Source: CAWDMC01 sp963803295 (GTDB lineage: Bacteria > Acidobacteriota > Terriglobia > UBA7540). Taken from it: 64,000 nucleotides of DNA. Below, in pieces: positions 1 through 9,023 of the stretch. The stretch spans positions 682,001 through 746,000 of the forward strand of contig CAWDMC010000009.1 in the NCBI GenBank assembly GCA_963803295.1, read 5' to 3'. How positions within the stretch are numbered: position 1 is the stretch's first letter; every line of letters starts with the position of its first letter. A program made the translations under genes and the position numbers. Below the pieces are notes generated by a model. That model did not search any database and had not been told where the DNA came from. It saw only the letters and a list, made by a program, of their open reading frames with translations.

Positions 1-221
1 TCGATCTCCACTTCCATCGAGATATACTGCCCGGGCAAGTAGTCAAACAGATCGTCATTCCGGGTTTCGAACTCGAAATGTTTGGTACGATCGTTGAGGT
101 ACCAGGAGTTCCGCAAATAGGCCCGGTGAAGGCGTGGTTCCGGTAGCAAAGCCTGGTCTTGAGATGACTTGGCTTCCTGACCTCGGGGGTCCTCGGAAAA
201 CTGTGGGACTCCAATACTCAT
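1..221 (-). CDS. FAD-binding oxidoreductase (ferredoxin-NADP reductase type), N-terminal fragment
   Basis: The gene is cut by the left edge; about 73 codons are visible, read leftward from an ATG at 219-221. After a hydrophilic leader of about 30 residues comes a stretch typical of the first strands of the FNR-type FAD-binding barrel: an asparagine-rich turn, then T-K-H-F-E-F-E, then L-P-G-Q-Y-I-S. The PGQY-[IVL]-S segment is the flavin-contacting part of the fold in this family. The NAD(P)-binding half lies outside the window, so substrate and partner cannot be named. It diverges from lipA, so 222-371 should hold both promoters. Confidence 0.6.
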   Translation of the reverse strand, partial: MSIGVPQFSEDPRGQEAKSSQDQALLPEPRLHRAYLRNSWYLNDRTKHFEFETRNDDLFDYLPGQYISMEVEI

Positions 222-371
222 GAACCTTCCCACTAAGCGCTCATCCTCACCATGAGGACTACGGATCGCGACCTTTCATTTTAGCGCGGAATCATGGTCT
301 CCCGCATCTTATGCTTATTTGATACTCACTGGGCGTTGCGCGTTTCGCGCTCCAAAGGGTACACTCATAAG

Positions 372-1271
372 GTGAACATAGAACTCGTCCAGATCCAGTC
401 TCCTCCGACGCGAATGTCGAGGCACCCGGAGTGGCTAAAGGTGCGGCTGCCCGCGGGCGAGAACTATCTTGAGATTAAGGACATGATGCGTGGGCACGGG
501 CTCCACACGGTCTGCGAAAGCGCCCGTTGCCCTAACATCGGTGAGTGCTGGCATCACCGGACGGCCACCTTCATGATCCTGGGCGATGTGTGTACCCGCC
601 GATGCGCGTTCTGCGCCGTCCCCAAGGGTAAACCGCTGGCCGTAGACTGGGACGAACCCGAAAAGGTGGCAGGCGTCGCCGCCTCCATGGGGTTAAGGTA
701 CATTGTGGTAACTTCGGTCGATCGCGACGACTTGAAGGACGGCGGCTCCACCATATTCGCACGTACCATCGAGGCCCTGCGACGCCGGATTCCGGGTTGC
801 CGGGTGGAAGTTCTAATTCCTGACTTTCGCGGCTCGGAAGAGGCGCTGAAAATCATACTGGAAGCGCGGCCCGACGTGCTCAATCACAATACAGAAACCG
901 TGCCGCGTCTTTATGGCGTGGCGCGGCGCGGCGCCAAGTACGATCAAAGTCTGCGGCTATTGGCCCGCTCGCGCGAGCTCGCTCCTGCCATCCCGACCAA
1001 ATCGGGTTTGATGGTGGGCCTCGGTGAAACCTTCGACGAACTCTTGGCCGTTCTCCGTGACTTTTCCCAAGTTGGGCTGGACATAGCAACCATTGGCCAA
1101 TACCTGCGTCCCACCCGCGACCACCTTCCGGTTTCCCGTTTCTACACTCCGGACGAGTTCACAATCCTGAAGCGGGAAGGCGAACTCCTCGGCATCCGCC
1201 ACGTCCAGTCAGGCCCCCTCGTCCGCAGTTCCTATCATGCACACGAGCAAAGCGCATCTGTGATCGGCTGA
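372..1271 (+). CDS. lipA: Lipoyl synthase
   Basis: This radical SAM enzyme inserts two sulfurs into protein-bound octanoyl groups to make the lipoyl cofactor of 2-oxoacid dehydrogenases and the glycine cleavage system. Both iron-sulfur motifs are visible: C-E-S-A-R-C-P-N-I-G-E-C (Cys 48, 53, 59; auxiliary cluster) and C-T-R-R-C-A-F-C (Cys 74, 78, 81; SAM cluster). The C-terminal R-S-S-Y-H-A motif that closes the auxiliary cluster is present. I chose the GTG at 372 (299 aa) because the 26 residues from the upstream ATG at 294 do not look like the family; the ATG at 414 is possible. The fused E1 at 33-35 kb belongs to an enzyme class that needs this product. Confidence 0.95.
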   Translation: MNIELVQIQSPPTRMSRHPEWLKVRLPAGENYLEIKDMMRGHGLHTVCESARCPNIGECWHHRTATFMILGDVCTRRCAFCAVPKGKPLAVDWDEPEKVAGVAASMGLRYIVVTSVDRDDLKDGGSTIFARTIEALRRRIPGCRVEVLIPDFRGSEEALKIILEARPDVLNHNTETVPRLYGVARRGAKYDQSLRLLARSRELAPAIPTKSGLMVGLGETFDELLAVLRDFSQVGLDIATIGQYLRPTRDHLPVSRFYTPDEFTILKREGELLGIRHVQSGPLVRSSYHAHEQSASVIG

Positions 1272-1311
1272 TTCCGTATTTCATTTGCCCGATGGGCTGG
1301 TGCCTGCTCGC

Positions 1312-2334
1312 TCATTTGCCGCGCCTTTTCAACGCCTCTTGAGCGGCCCGATGGATCGCCTGGTCCACCTCGGATTGTGCCCCGCCGGTGCGATCCGTGA
1401 CCTCGCGGTACTTCGCTTCTCCCTGCGCGGCCCGACCATGTCTGATCTCAAGGCTTCCCACCAGCAGCTTCCAGAGCATGTTGTTCGGATACTGACGCTC
1501 GAGTTGCTGGAAGAGCTCGAGTGATTTCGCGTACTGTTGCTCACTCGAACGGGAGAAGTCCTTGGCAAGGTAAAATTGCGCTTCCGCCTTCGCCAACTGC
1601 CCCTGCGTGGCTGCGGTGCGGATCTGGTTGAGCCCTAACTCACGATCACCCCCTGGTAGCAGGATCAGGAACTTGAGCATTTTTACGAGTGTGGGCAGCG
1701 TATCCACAAAGTAGTTGTAGATACCCAAGCCGAGATAGGCATCGGTGAGGTGCGGATCGAGTTGGACGGCTTTCAGCAGCAGGGCCCGCATTCGCTTGCC
1801 CGCACGCGCCGTCGCCAGGTCTTCATCGTGCAAGCCGGCTTGGCGAGCGCGCAGCGCATACGCCATGCCTTCATAAAGACAATTACGCGCTTGGTCCTGA
1901 TGAGCTTTCAAAAGCGCTTCAGCCTTGGCAATAGCCTTGTCGTTGGCCGTAGCGAACCCGATTTCCAGAGGTGAACTGCGGTCCCCGGTCACGTCGAAGA
2001 CGTCGGGATCTATCAGATTTCCGATGGTTAGGTAGACCTTCCACCACAAGGCATCCGCCTCAAAGAGATAACCAATGGGCGACTCCGGGGCCTTCTGCTG
2101 AATTTGGTGGAAGACCTGGATGGCACCGTCAGGATTGCCGTTCATCAAGATGTACATACCCTGCAGTGCCTGCTGGCGGAGAGCCTCCTCCGTTGGTGAC
2201 GAAGCTTGGCCGGGAGTGGAACGAGCTTGCAGAGATCCACTCAGGCTCGTGACTAGTAAAAGCAAGACGGGTGGAAGAGAGTGGCGCCCGCCGGAAACTA
2301 TCCGGTGGCGCCGGAACCTGAAACTATGCATCAC
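1312..2334 (-). CDS. Secreted TPR-like protein of unknown function
   Basis: The product is about 340 aa. It has a basic N-terminus and a hydrophobic signal segment (LPPVLLLLVTSL, residues about 20-35), so it is probably periplasmic or envelope-associated. The rest is alpha-helical with degenerate tetratricopeptide-like repeats: paired helices around A-L-Q-G-M-Y, A-Y-L-G-L-G-I-Y-N-Y, A-E-A-Q-F-Y-L-A and Y-P-N-N-M-L-W-K. No catalytic motif is seen. GTG (2334) and ATG (2331) are adjacent starts behind a strong GAGGAGG ribosome site. It is convergent with lipA. The fold suggests a protein-interaction role, but no function can be assigned. Confidence 0.7.
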   Translation of the reverse strand: MMHSFRFRRHRIVSGGRHSLPPVLLLLVTSLSGSLQARSTPGQASSPTEEALRQQALQGMYILMNGNPDGAIQVFHQIQQKAPESPIGYLFEADALWWKVYLTIGNLIDPDVFDVTGDRSSPLEIGFATANDKAIAKAEALLKAHQDQARNCLYEGMAYALRARQAGLHDEDLATARAGKRMRALLLKAVQLDPHLTDAYLGLGIYNYFVDTLPTLVKMLKFLILLPGGDRELGLNQIRTAATQGQLAKAEAQFYLAKDFSRSSEQQYAKSLELFQQLERQYPNNMLWKLLVGSLEIRHGRAAQGEAKYREVTDRTGGAQSEVDQAIHRAAQEALKRRGK

Positions 2335-2556
2335 GGGCGCGATTCCTCCTCAAGCGTAAATGCCCCTTTTCTTAGATCGAATAGGGCAAATGAGGGTCCA
2401 TGTTCTTGCAAACGAGACGAAATCAAAGACAGAAGCGCATTGGAATGCACCTCTATCACCTCTATCCATGTCTCTACCGCTCTTCGCCTTGGCCCTCCGA
2501 TTTTGGTTAGGTTTTGCATCATTGACTGTGCCCCAGGCTTGGAATACGATCTGCCC

Positions 2557-3414
2557 ATGTCGTACCCGGAGGTCCGCCGTCCGGCCGTGGCAGGCCGGTT
2601 CTATTCTTCGAATCCCGAGGTGCTCAGCCGTGATCTCAAGGGATACACAGGGACGCCATCGCCATCCCCGGGCGGACCTGTGAATGCGGACATCTTCGTA
2701 AACGCCCTCGGTTGCGTGGTGCCGCACGCCGGTTACATCTACTCCGGGCATGTCGCCGGAGCGGTTTACCGGCGTCTACCGCCGCGACCGTGTTACATCA
2801 TTCTTGGGCCGAACCATTTCGGTCGCGGTGCGCCTCTGGCCATAGTTTCTAGTGGCTCCTGGCTCACCCCGCTCGGCGAAGCCCGCATCGACAGCACCAT
2901 GGCTCACGACTTAAGCGAGTCCTGCCACCTGATTAGCGAAGACAGGGTAGCTCATGCCGGCGAGCATTCGCTTGAGGTACACCTGCCCTTTCTCCAGCAT
3001 ACGGTGGGAAGCTTCCAGTTTGTGCCGATCGCCGTGGGTTTGGGAGGATACGCTGCCCTAGAGTCGCTAGGCGGGGGCATTGTCAAGGCAGTCAAGCGGG
3101 CCCAAGCATCGGTACGACCGGTGATGATCATCGCCTCGAGTGACATGAATCATTACGAGGCCGATGCCGTTACACGATTGAAGGACGGGAAGGCAATCGA
3201 AGCGATACTGGCTCTCGATCCGAAGGGTCTCTACGATGTGATCCGCAGCGAGGATATTTCGATGTGCGGTTATGGACCCACTGTGGCCATGCTCACGGCG
3301 GCTCGGGAATTGGGAGCCTGCCGGGCGGAACTGGTCAAGTACGCTACCTCGGCCGAGACCAGCGGCGATTTCGACACGGTGGTCGGTTACGCCGGAATTG
3401 TGATCGCAAGCTGA
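2557..3414 (+). CDS. MEMO1 family protein (AmmeMemoRadiSam system protein B type)
   Basis: The 285-aa product matches the MEMO1 fold, related to extradiol dioxygenases. In order it has R-R-P-A-V-A-G-R-F-Y at the N-terminus, V-P-H-A-G-Y-I-Y-S-G, L-G-P-N-H, E-H-S-L-E-V-H-L-P-F, S-S-D-M-N-H-Y and C-G-Y-G-P. The His residues of the H-A-G-Y, G-P-N-H and D-M-N-H motifs correspond to the metal-site ligands of the fold. In many bacteria the gene sits with an AMMECR1 gene and a radical SAM gene; neither is adjacent here. I chose the ATG at 2557 because homologues begin M-x-x-P-x-V-R-x-P-A-V-A-G; the longer upstream reading is not family-like. Confidence 0.88.
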   Translation: MSYPEVRRPAVAGRFYSSNPEVLSRDLKGYTGTPSPSPGGPVNADIFVNALGCVVPHAGYIYSGHVAGAVYRRLPPRPCYIILGPNHFGRGAPLAIVSSGSWLTPLGEARIDSTMAHDLSESCHLISEDRVAHAGEHSLEVHLPFLQHTVGSFQFVPIAVGLGGYAALESLGGGIVKAVKRAQASVRPVMIIASSDMNHYEADAVTRLKDGKAIEAILALDPKGLYDVIRSEDISMCGYGPTVAMLTAARELGACRAELVKYATSAETSGDFDTVVGYAGIVIAS

Positions 3415-3496
3415 TCTGCCGAAGCGAAGCTACCTGGGCGCAATTGGCGGCTCTGCCTGCGTCCCTGAGTTCTTCCTTCTCACCGGCATTGCCGGA

Positions 3497-5104
3497 TCAA
3501 CGATGGGCCGCGCTTGAGGCGCCGCCACTCGAGGCGTGACCGGCGCCAGTGCCTCCTCCCGGTGCCCCACCAGTATTGTGGTTGGAGCCCGAGACCCCGC
3601 CAGCATTCGAACGGCCGATCCAAGTCCCCGACATTCCGCCTGCTGACCTCGAACCCGCCGCAGCACCTTGTTGTACGCGAGTCCAGCCCTGGCTGGATGT
3701 GGGCGTCATGCGCCCGTCTTGCGGCCCCGTTGCCGAAACGTGTGCGAACCCGGTAGTTCTCGGCGCAGTCCGCGCCGTGCTGAAACCAGGACGGGACGGG
3801 GCTGAACCCGCAATTGAGGTGCGCTGGCCGGCTGGTCTGGTTGCCCGCTGCGGTGAGCCGCGGAATACGTGTCCGGTTGTAAAAGGAGGATGCGCAACCG
3901 GGTCTCCGGGCAACAGCGCGAGATGCCCAGGAGTTATTTCCGGCTTCTCTACCAGGCGGCCCTGCGAGAGATTGAAGTCTTCGGAATAGAGGTTGTGTGG
4001 CGTCACTGGCTTGCCCTCGCGCACGACGTCAGTGGCTACGACAGTTATGCCGGTGCGGCCAGCGTGCCAATTGGGGAATCCATGCACAGGAACATTCCGT
4101 GGCGTCCAGCCCACCCAACCAGGACCCTGGTACCAGCTCACCAACGCGGGCGACCAGATCGCAAAACCGCCCCCCGGCATCCAGAACCAGCCAGGTCCAG
4201 CGTCAAAAAACCATTTGCCCGTGTGGTATGGCAGCCAGCCCCAAGGCTCTCCTCCAATCCAGGTGTAGCCCAAGCTCGGATACCAGGTCCAACGTCCGGT
4301 GCAGTAGGGTGACCAGCCCGATGACACGTTCGGAAACCACGCCCAGCCGTACCCAGGAACAGTGTTCCAGGTTCCGTAAGCATTCAGATCACTCCAGCCG
4401 TACGTACTGGTGTCGGATGCATACTCTCCGCTGGGAGCGACTGCCGCCGAAGCGATCACCTCATCGCGCTGTTTAACCCAGTCGTCCCAATCGTCCGTCG
4501 CAATACCCTGCCCAATTTGGTAAGGGTCGGTTGAGACAGGCGTGAACTCCAACACCATGTTCTTGCTCAGCGTCTCCGAACCCTCGGATCCGCCGAACTC
4601 AACTTCGCCCTTAAAAACTTCGGCCCGCACCGCGCCCTGATCGACATCCAGGCGAAATTCGGCCTTGCCGTTGGGAATGAGAGTGGCATCCGCAACCCTC
4701 ACTTCATAAACATCTCCCGATGAGGGCGTTGCATGGAAGGTCGCGTAGCCTCGATCGAGCGTCAAGCGGTTGAGGTGGGTTCCTTCAGGCGAGACCTGGA
4801 GTTGGGTGAACTCGACTTCCGAAAGCTCGCCCAGGCGTACCGTGGAGAGGGCGTTCTCAAACTGGATTTCGGCGAAACCGTCTTTCGCCGTCGCCACCTT
4901 GAAACCTTCTTGAATAGGTGTGTTCACCGGAGCTAGCGACCACTCTTCGGCATTCGGCCGCTGGATCGTGACGGTGCCCTCAGTGAAACTCAGGCGGACA
5001 ACACGAACTCTTGTGTTCTCTTGAGCCTGGGTCGCGGAAGCAAGGAACAAAACAAAACAGGCAGTCGCGAGGGCGCACTGGACACTCCCTGTCATCCGGT
5101 TCAT
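3497..5104 (-). CDS. Secreted FecR-domain protein with Trp/Gly-rich repeats (DUF6600-like)
   Basis: The product is about 535 aa. A signal peptide (residues 1-28, cut near A-T-Q-A-Q) is followed by a FecR-like beta domain (about 30-190: V-R-L-S-F-T-E-G-T-V-T, L-D-R-G-Y-A-T-F, V-F-K-G-E-V-E-F). A second module at about 235-360 is very rich in W, G, Y and P, with repeats such as Y-G-W-A-W-F-P-N and T-G-R-W-T-W-Y-P. The last 120 residues are a low-complexity S/G/A/T/R tail. The start at 5104 has an AGGGAGGATCGA ribosome site. Such proteins are common in Acidobacteriota and their role is unknown; an exported structural or surface role is likely. Confidence 0.78.
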   Translation of the reverse strand: MNRMTGSVQCALATACFVLFLASATQAQENTRVRVVRLSFTEGTVTIQRPNAEEWSLAPVNTPIQEGFKVATAKDGFAEIQFENALSTVRLGELSEVEFTQLQVSPEGTHLNRLTLDRGYATFHATPSSGDVYEVRVADATLIPNGKAEFRLDVDQGAVRAEVFKGEVEFGGSEGSETLSKNMVLEFTPVSTDPYQIGQGIATDDWDDWVKQRDEVIASAAVAPSGEYASDTSTYGWSDLNAYGTWNTVPGYGWAWFPNVSSGWSPYCTGRWTWYPSLGYTWIGGEPWGWLPYHTGKWFFDAGPGWFWMPGGGFAIWSPALVSWYQGPGWVGWTPRNVPVHGFPNWHAGRTGITVVATDVVREGKPVTPHNLYSEDFNLSQGRLVEKPEITPGHLALLPGDPVAHPPFTTGHVFRGSPQRATRPAGQRTSIAGSAPSRPGFSTARTAPRTTGFAHVSATGPQDGRMTPTSSQGWTRVQQGAAAGSRSAGGMSGTWIGRSNAGGVSGSNHNTGGAPGGGTGAGHASSGGASSAAHR

Positions 5105-5246
5105 TCGATCCTCCCTGGGCGACGCAAGGACCATCTGGTTTCCCCCTCCCGTGTCGCCTCTTCCAGGCGACCACTGTGATAGCCCGTTTTCAAGAGCCCC
5201 TGTTATTCCAGCCCTATCCTACGCTCTTTGACGCTGATTCGCCAAC

Positions 5247-5272
5247 CTCGGTTACCCCCCTCGGTTACCCCC
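5247..5272. repeat. Two tandem 13-bp direct repeats
   Basis: CTCGGTTACCCCC occurs twice with no spacer (5247-5259 and 5260-5272), between two leftward genes and upstream of the FecR-like gene's start. It could be slippage or a repressor site; nothing else supports a function. Confidence 0.6.
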
Positions 5273-5343
5273 CGGCGTTCACCGAGAGACCGCGGCAGTG
5301 CCACATCATAATATGTGGTTGTGATTTGCCGTCACGCAGGAGG

Positions 5344-6045
5344 TTAGTCAGCGGCGCCAGGGGGGCTTTGACCCAGACGTTCCAGCAGACTCTGGGCCCG
5401 GACTTGCGCAAGGTGCATGAAACGGGGATTGCGGGCGATCTCGTCGAGTGTGGGAACCAGCAATTCCGGGTCGGCGAGAGCTTTGTTGTCCAGATCGATT
5501 TGGATCTGCAGCAACTCCTTGGGCAAACCAAGGTGATCGTATTTCACCTCATACCGCAAGGCCGCGAGGTGTTGCTCAACGGCGCCGATCTTCTCGAAAG
5601 TCTCGCACAATTCCTGGGCTGTCCGGTTGAGGCTGTAGTTGAATTGCGCCTGATGCTTCTCCCCACCCGATTCATAGATGAAAGTCTTCAAGCCCATATT
5701 CGCCACTTTTTTGTGACTCTCAAGATCACCGGACTTGAAGTTACCCATCGCCTCTGCTAGCTCGAACAATCTGCGTGTCGTGGAAGGCGAGAGTTTGAGT
5801 GAATATGGCTGAGGTGGATCATCAAGCTTGCGCCCCTCGTATTTGCCCGCTCCAGTGACGTCCACGGAAATGGAAATATACTCGGGCGTGCTGCCTTTCA
5901 GAACCTTGGTGTAAGTAAGACGAGGACTGTCCTGGTTCTGCGCCGGCGTGAAGGCTCGTGGTCCAGCGGACTTTGCGTCTCCGCCGAGTATTAGCATCGC
6001 CGTGCCGGTCACCACCATCACCATGAGCGAAAAGCGCTTTCTCAT
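5344..6045 (-). CDS. Exported hypothetical protein
   Basis: The 233-aa product begins M-R-K-R-F-S-L-M-V-M-V-V-T-G-T-A-M-L-I-L-G-G, a typical signal peptide, placing it outside the cytoplasm. The mature part is mixed alpha/beta and polar, with no cysteine pair or catalytic motif I recognise. It includes a region (about 45-110) with alternating strands around Y-I-S-I-S-V-D-V-T-G-A-G and a helical C-terminal half rich in leucine. I chose the ATG at 6045 because the upstream extension lacks signal-peptide character. It lies between the FecR-like gene and yebC on the same strand. No function is assigned. Confidence 0.65.
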   Translation of the reverse strand: MRKRFSLMVMVVTGTAMLILGGDAKSAGPRAFTPAQNQDSPRLTYTKVLKGSTPEYISISVDVTGAGKYEGRKLDDPPQPYSLKLSPSTTRRLFELAEAMGNFKSGDLESHKKVANMGLKTFIYESGGEKHQAQFNYSLNRTAQELCETFEKIGAVEQHLAALRYEVKYDHLGLPKELLQIQIDLDNKALADPELLVPTLDEIARNPRFMHLAQVRAQSLLERLGQSPPGAAD

Positions 6046-6147
6046 AGGCTCGATTGTACGATGCTCGGCAGGGGCCTGAGGTTTGGCGCGCAGGATAGGC
6101 CTGCCCTCCTTGGCTGCGGGTGGGGGGAAATGCAAACCTGGGGTTTG

Positions 6148-6897
6148 CTATCCTGCCTGCGTCAGAGCGCTTAGTTCCGCTTCTTCGATGTCGAAGTTCG
6201 AGTAAACATGCTGGACGTCGTCGTGGTCTTCCAGCTCCTCCATCAGCCGCAGCATCTGGCTAGCTTCTTTACCGCTGAGTTTGGTGTAGTTCTGGGGGAC
6301 TTTGGATACTTCGGCGTGGGCTGGAGTGATTCCTTCAGCCTTAAGCGCGTCCACCACGTGTTGGAACGCAGAAGGTTCGCTAAATACCTCCCAATTATTG
6401 CCGTCTTCGCTCATATCCTCGGCGCCAGCGTCGGTAATAAGTTCGAGGAGCTTGCCTTCGTCGGCCTTGCTCTTCTCTACCACGATGTAACCCTTGAGGT
6501 GGAACATCCAGGCCACCGAGCCGCCCATGTTTCCCCCGTGCTTCGCGAAAATGTGCCGGATCTCGGAAACTGTGCGGTTCTTATTGTCAGTAGCGACTTC
6601 CACGATTAGGGCAGTGCCGCCCGGACCGTAGCCCTCATAAGTGGACTCTTCGTAGGTTGCGCCCGGAAGCTCGCCGGTGCCCTTCTGAATAGCACGTTTG
6701 ATATTATCCGCCGGCATATTCTCGGCCTTGGCCGCCGCTACGGCGGTCCTCAGCCGCGGATTCGAGTCGGCATCGCCCCCGCTCATACGGGCAGCCACGC
6801 TTATTTCCTTGATGAGCTTGGTGAAGATCTTCCCGCGCTTAGCATCGAGCGCGCCTTTCTTGTGTTTAATCGTCGCCCACTTTGAGTGGCCTGACAT
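6148..6897 (-). CDS. yebC: YebC/PmpR family transcriptional regulator
   Basis: The 249-aa product begins with the family signature M-S-G-H-S-K-W-A-T-I-K-H-K-K and continues with D-A-K-R-G-K-I-F-T-K-L, R-G-G-D/S-G-G-D-A-D-S-N-P-R-L-R and N-M-P-A-D-N-I-K-R-A-I-Q-K-G. The YebC family is cytosolic: some members bind DNA as regulators and others help ribosomes through proline stretches. The start at 6897 is fixed by the conserved MSGHSKW; the upstream in-frame codons are not family-like. It ends 103 nt before the exported hypothetical gene. Confidence 0.95.
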   Translation of the reverse strand: MSGHSKWATIKHKKGALDAKRGKIFTKLIKEISVAARMSGGDADSNPRLRTAVAAAKAENMPADNIKRAIQKGTGELPGATYEESTYEGYGPGGTALIVEVATDNKNRTVSEIRHIFAKHGGNMGGSVAWMFHLKGYIVVEKSKADEGKLLELITDAGAEDMSEDGNNWEVFSEPSAFQHVVDALKAEGITPAHAEVSKVPQNYTKLSGKEASQMLRLMEELEDHDDVQHVYSNFDIEEAELSALTQAG

Positions 6898-7156
6898 AAC
6901 GCGAGTCCTTTCAAGCGTCTTTTCCAGGCATTCAGCCTCAATCGGCCAGAGCTTGAGGCCGCAGCAGAATGGTCCTCTGGCGGCATAATAGCACAAGTGC
7001 CGGCTGCCAAGACGTAGAAAAGCAAGCGCGGCACCAGGCCCGTTCCCTACGTTCCGGCCCCTTTGCTCAACGACTTGAGTAGAATCTTGAAGCCGAGCCA
7101 AGCACAGATTTCGTTGTTTGCGGATCTCTGCTCGTTAGTGTAACGTGAAAGGACGT

Positions 7157-7231
7157 GGGCCGGTAGCTCAATGGTAGAGCACTGCCCTTTTAAGGCAGGG
7201 GTTCTGGGTTCGAATCCCAGCCGGCTCACCA
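7157..7231 (+). tRNA. tRNA-Lys (anticodon TTT)
   Basis: The cloverleaf folds fully. The acceptor GGGCCGG pairs with CCGGCTC (one G-T), the D stem is GCTC/GAGC, and the anticodon stem CTGCC/GGCAG closes the loop CTTTTAA (anticodon TTT). The T stem CTGGG/CCCAG closes TTCGAAT. The discriminator is A and CCA is encoded at 7229-7231. It lies 61 nt upstream of the DinB-like gene. Confidence 0.96.
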
Positions 7232-7292
7232 CGCCGAATCTTGCCGGGGAAGTACCCCTACCCGCCAATCCGATCACAAATGGGAGGAATCT

Positions 7293-7766
7293 ATGAACCC
7301 GGAAGCGCTCGCCAAGATGTTTGATGTGAGCTATCGCGTTCTGCTGATGCACGTCGAGGGTCTGACACAGGACGATTCCCTCGTTCAGCCGCCGCCAGCC
7401 GGGAATTGCCTGAATTGGGTGCTGGGACACGTTGTGGCCACGCGCGGCCAGGTTTTGGGACTACTCGGCGAGCAACCGGTTTGGACCGAGGAGCAAGCCG
7501 CGCTCTATAATCGAGGCTCGAGGGGAATCAAGCAAAATGGCTCCGGTGTGATGTCACTCGATCAGCTCGTCTCCAGCCTCAAGACTTCCCAGGAACGCCT
7601 TGTGGCGGGACTCGGCCGCCTGACGAGCGCCGATCTGGCAGAGCCTTTTCGAAACGACACCACTCTCGGCGACAGGCTTGGCTTTCTGCAGTTTCATGAA
7701 AGCTATCACAGCGGACAAGTAGCACTACTGCGGCGATTGGCAGGCAAAGAGGGCGTGATCAAATAG
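7293..7766 (+). CDS. DinB-like four-helix metal-binding protein
   Basis: The 157-aa product fits the DinB/YfiT superfamily: an N-terminal helix with a conserved N-W-V-L-G-H-V (metal-ligand His), and H-E-S-Y-H-S-G-Q near residue 132 supplying two more His ligands. Family members are small cytosolic bundles, some being thiol-dependent S-transferases for bacillithiol or mycothiol; the substrate here is unknown. A GGGAGG ribosome site precedes the ATG. The spacing of His residues supports an intact metal site. Confidence 0.82.
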   Translation: MNPEALAKMFDVSYRVLLMHVEGLTQDDSLVQPPPAGNCLNWVLGHVVATRGQVLGLLGEQPVWTEEQAALYNRGSRGIKQNGSGVMSLDQLVSSLKTSQERLVAGLGRLTSADLAEPFRNDTTLGDRLGFLQFHESYHSGQVALLRRLAGKEGVIK

Positions 7767-7841
7767 CAGGACTGCCTTCATTGGCCGCAGCCTTCACCTG
7801 TCCCGGTGAGCACTGGACTTGCCGATCTGAAGAGGAGGACT

Positions 7842-8768
7842 ATGCCCGAACCGAGGAAGATAGCGAACCACAAGAAGAAGCCGGTGGAGGGCAGGGCGGC
7901 CATCACCGATCCGAAAAAGTTGCCTGAAGCGGTTCAGCCGCCGCTTGCCTATCGAAGTCCGCGTTTCATGGAAAGCCACGAGGCGCGCACTTTGAGAATC
8001 GGGGCCGAGTACCTCGAGCCGCAGGCTCGTTTCGCCCGCTTCGATATCCAAAACACCGTGGTCTTCTTCGGATCGGCACGCCTGGTCTCGCGGGAAACGG
8101 CCGAAGAGAAACTGCACGCACTCCTGGCCCGTGCCCAAAACGGTGGTCCCGACCCGACCCCGGTAGAGACCGCCGCCGCCGAGAACGCGGTTGAAATGTC
8201 TCGCTACTACGAGGATGCGCGCCGGCTCTCCAGGCTGATCACCGAGTGGTCGCTCAGCCTAAAGCGAGGCGAGTACTTCCTGGTGGTCTGCTCAGGAGGT
8301 GGTCCTGGCATCATGGAAGCTGCAAACAGGGGAGCAGCGGAAGCGGGCGGTCCCTCGATAGGTCTGAATATCAAGCTGCCGTTTGAACAAAGGCCTAACC
8401 GCTATATCACCCCCGAGCTCAGCTTCCTATTCAAGTACTTTTTCATGCGCAAGCTGTGGTTTGCTCAACCCTCACGGGGGTTGATTGTATTTCCGGGCGG
8501 CTTCGGCACCATGGATGAGATGTTCGAATTTCTTACTCTTACCCAAACCCATAAGCTGGGCCACGCCGCCATTATTCTGCTCTACGGCTCCGACTTCTGG
8601 AAACGCGTCATCAACTTTGATCTGCTGGTAGAATCGGGCACGATTGCGGCCGAGGACATGAAGCTAATCCGGTTCGTAGATACCCCCGAAGAGGCCTTTG
8701 GCGTTCTCAAGTGGAGCCTGCGCCGCAACCGGGCGATGCGCGCGGCCTTCCGGCATCCGTTCCCATGA
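7842..8768 (+). CDS. LOG family (TIGR00730-type) Rossmann-fold protein
   Basis: The 308-aa product has a basic, low-complexity N-terminus of about 40 residues and then a lysine-decarboxylase-like Rossmann core. Signature segments are S-G-G-G-P-G-I-M-E-A-A-N-R-G-A and F-P-G-G-F-G-T-M-D-E-M-F-E, the latter matching the PGGxGTxxE motif of LOG phosphoribohydrolases, which release free cytokinin-type bases or cleave AMP. The bacterial physiological substrate is often unclear. I chose the ATG at 7842 for its AGAGGAGGA site. It is followed by a 255-nt gap before ruvX. Confidence 0.85.
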   Translation: MPEPRKIANHKKKPVEGRAAITDPKKLPEAVQPPLAYRSPRFMESHEARTLRIGAEYLEPQARFARFDIQNTVVFFGSARLVSRETAEEKLHALLARAQNGGPDPTPVETAAAENAVEMSRYYEDARRLSRLITEWSLSLKRGEYFLVVCSGGGPGIMEAANRGAAEAGGPSIGLNIKLPFEQRPNRYITPELSFLFKYFFMRKLWFAQPSRGLIVFPGGFGTMDEMFEFLTLTQTHKLGHAAIILLYGSDFWKRVINFDLLVESGTIAAEDMKLIRFVDTPEEAFGVLKWSLRRNRAMRAAFRHPFP

Positions 8769-9023
8769 GAGCTGCCAATTTCTCTCCGGCGTTTCTCCGT
8801 ATTTTCGGTGGCGAGCGGCATTATCGGAAACACGAAATTTCATAACGCAGGCAAGGGGAAGCACAGAAAAGAACTTTCCGCCATCGTTCTGGAAGTGCAT
8901 CGATAGTCTATACTATTCCTTACGTGCTTTTTTTTACGAATTCCGTGACGAGTTGATAACTTGTTATCCAAAGGCCTTCAGACGGCTCCTAACAATCCGG
9001 GGGCGGTTGCTACGTCAAACGAG

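Noticed and set aside
5011..5760. Rightward reading of 249 codons across the FecR-like gene start and the exported hypothetical
   Set aside because: It runs against two leftward genes with good ribosome sites and has no recognisable domain.
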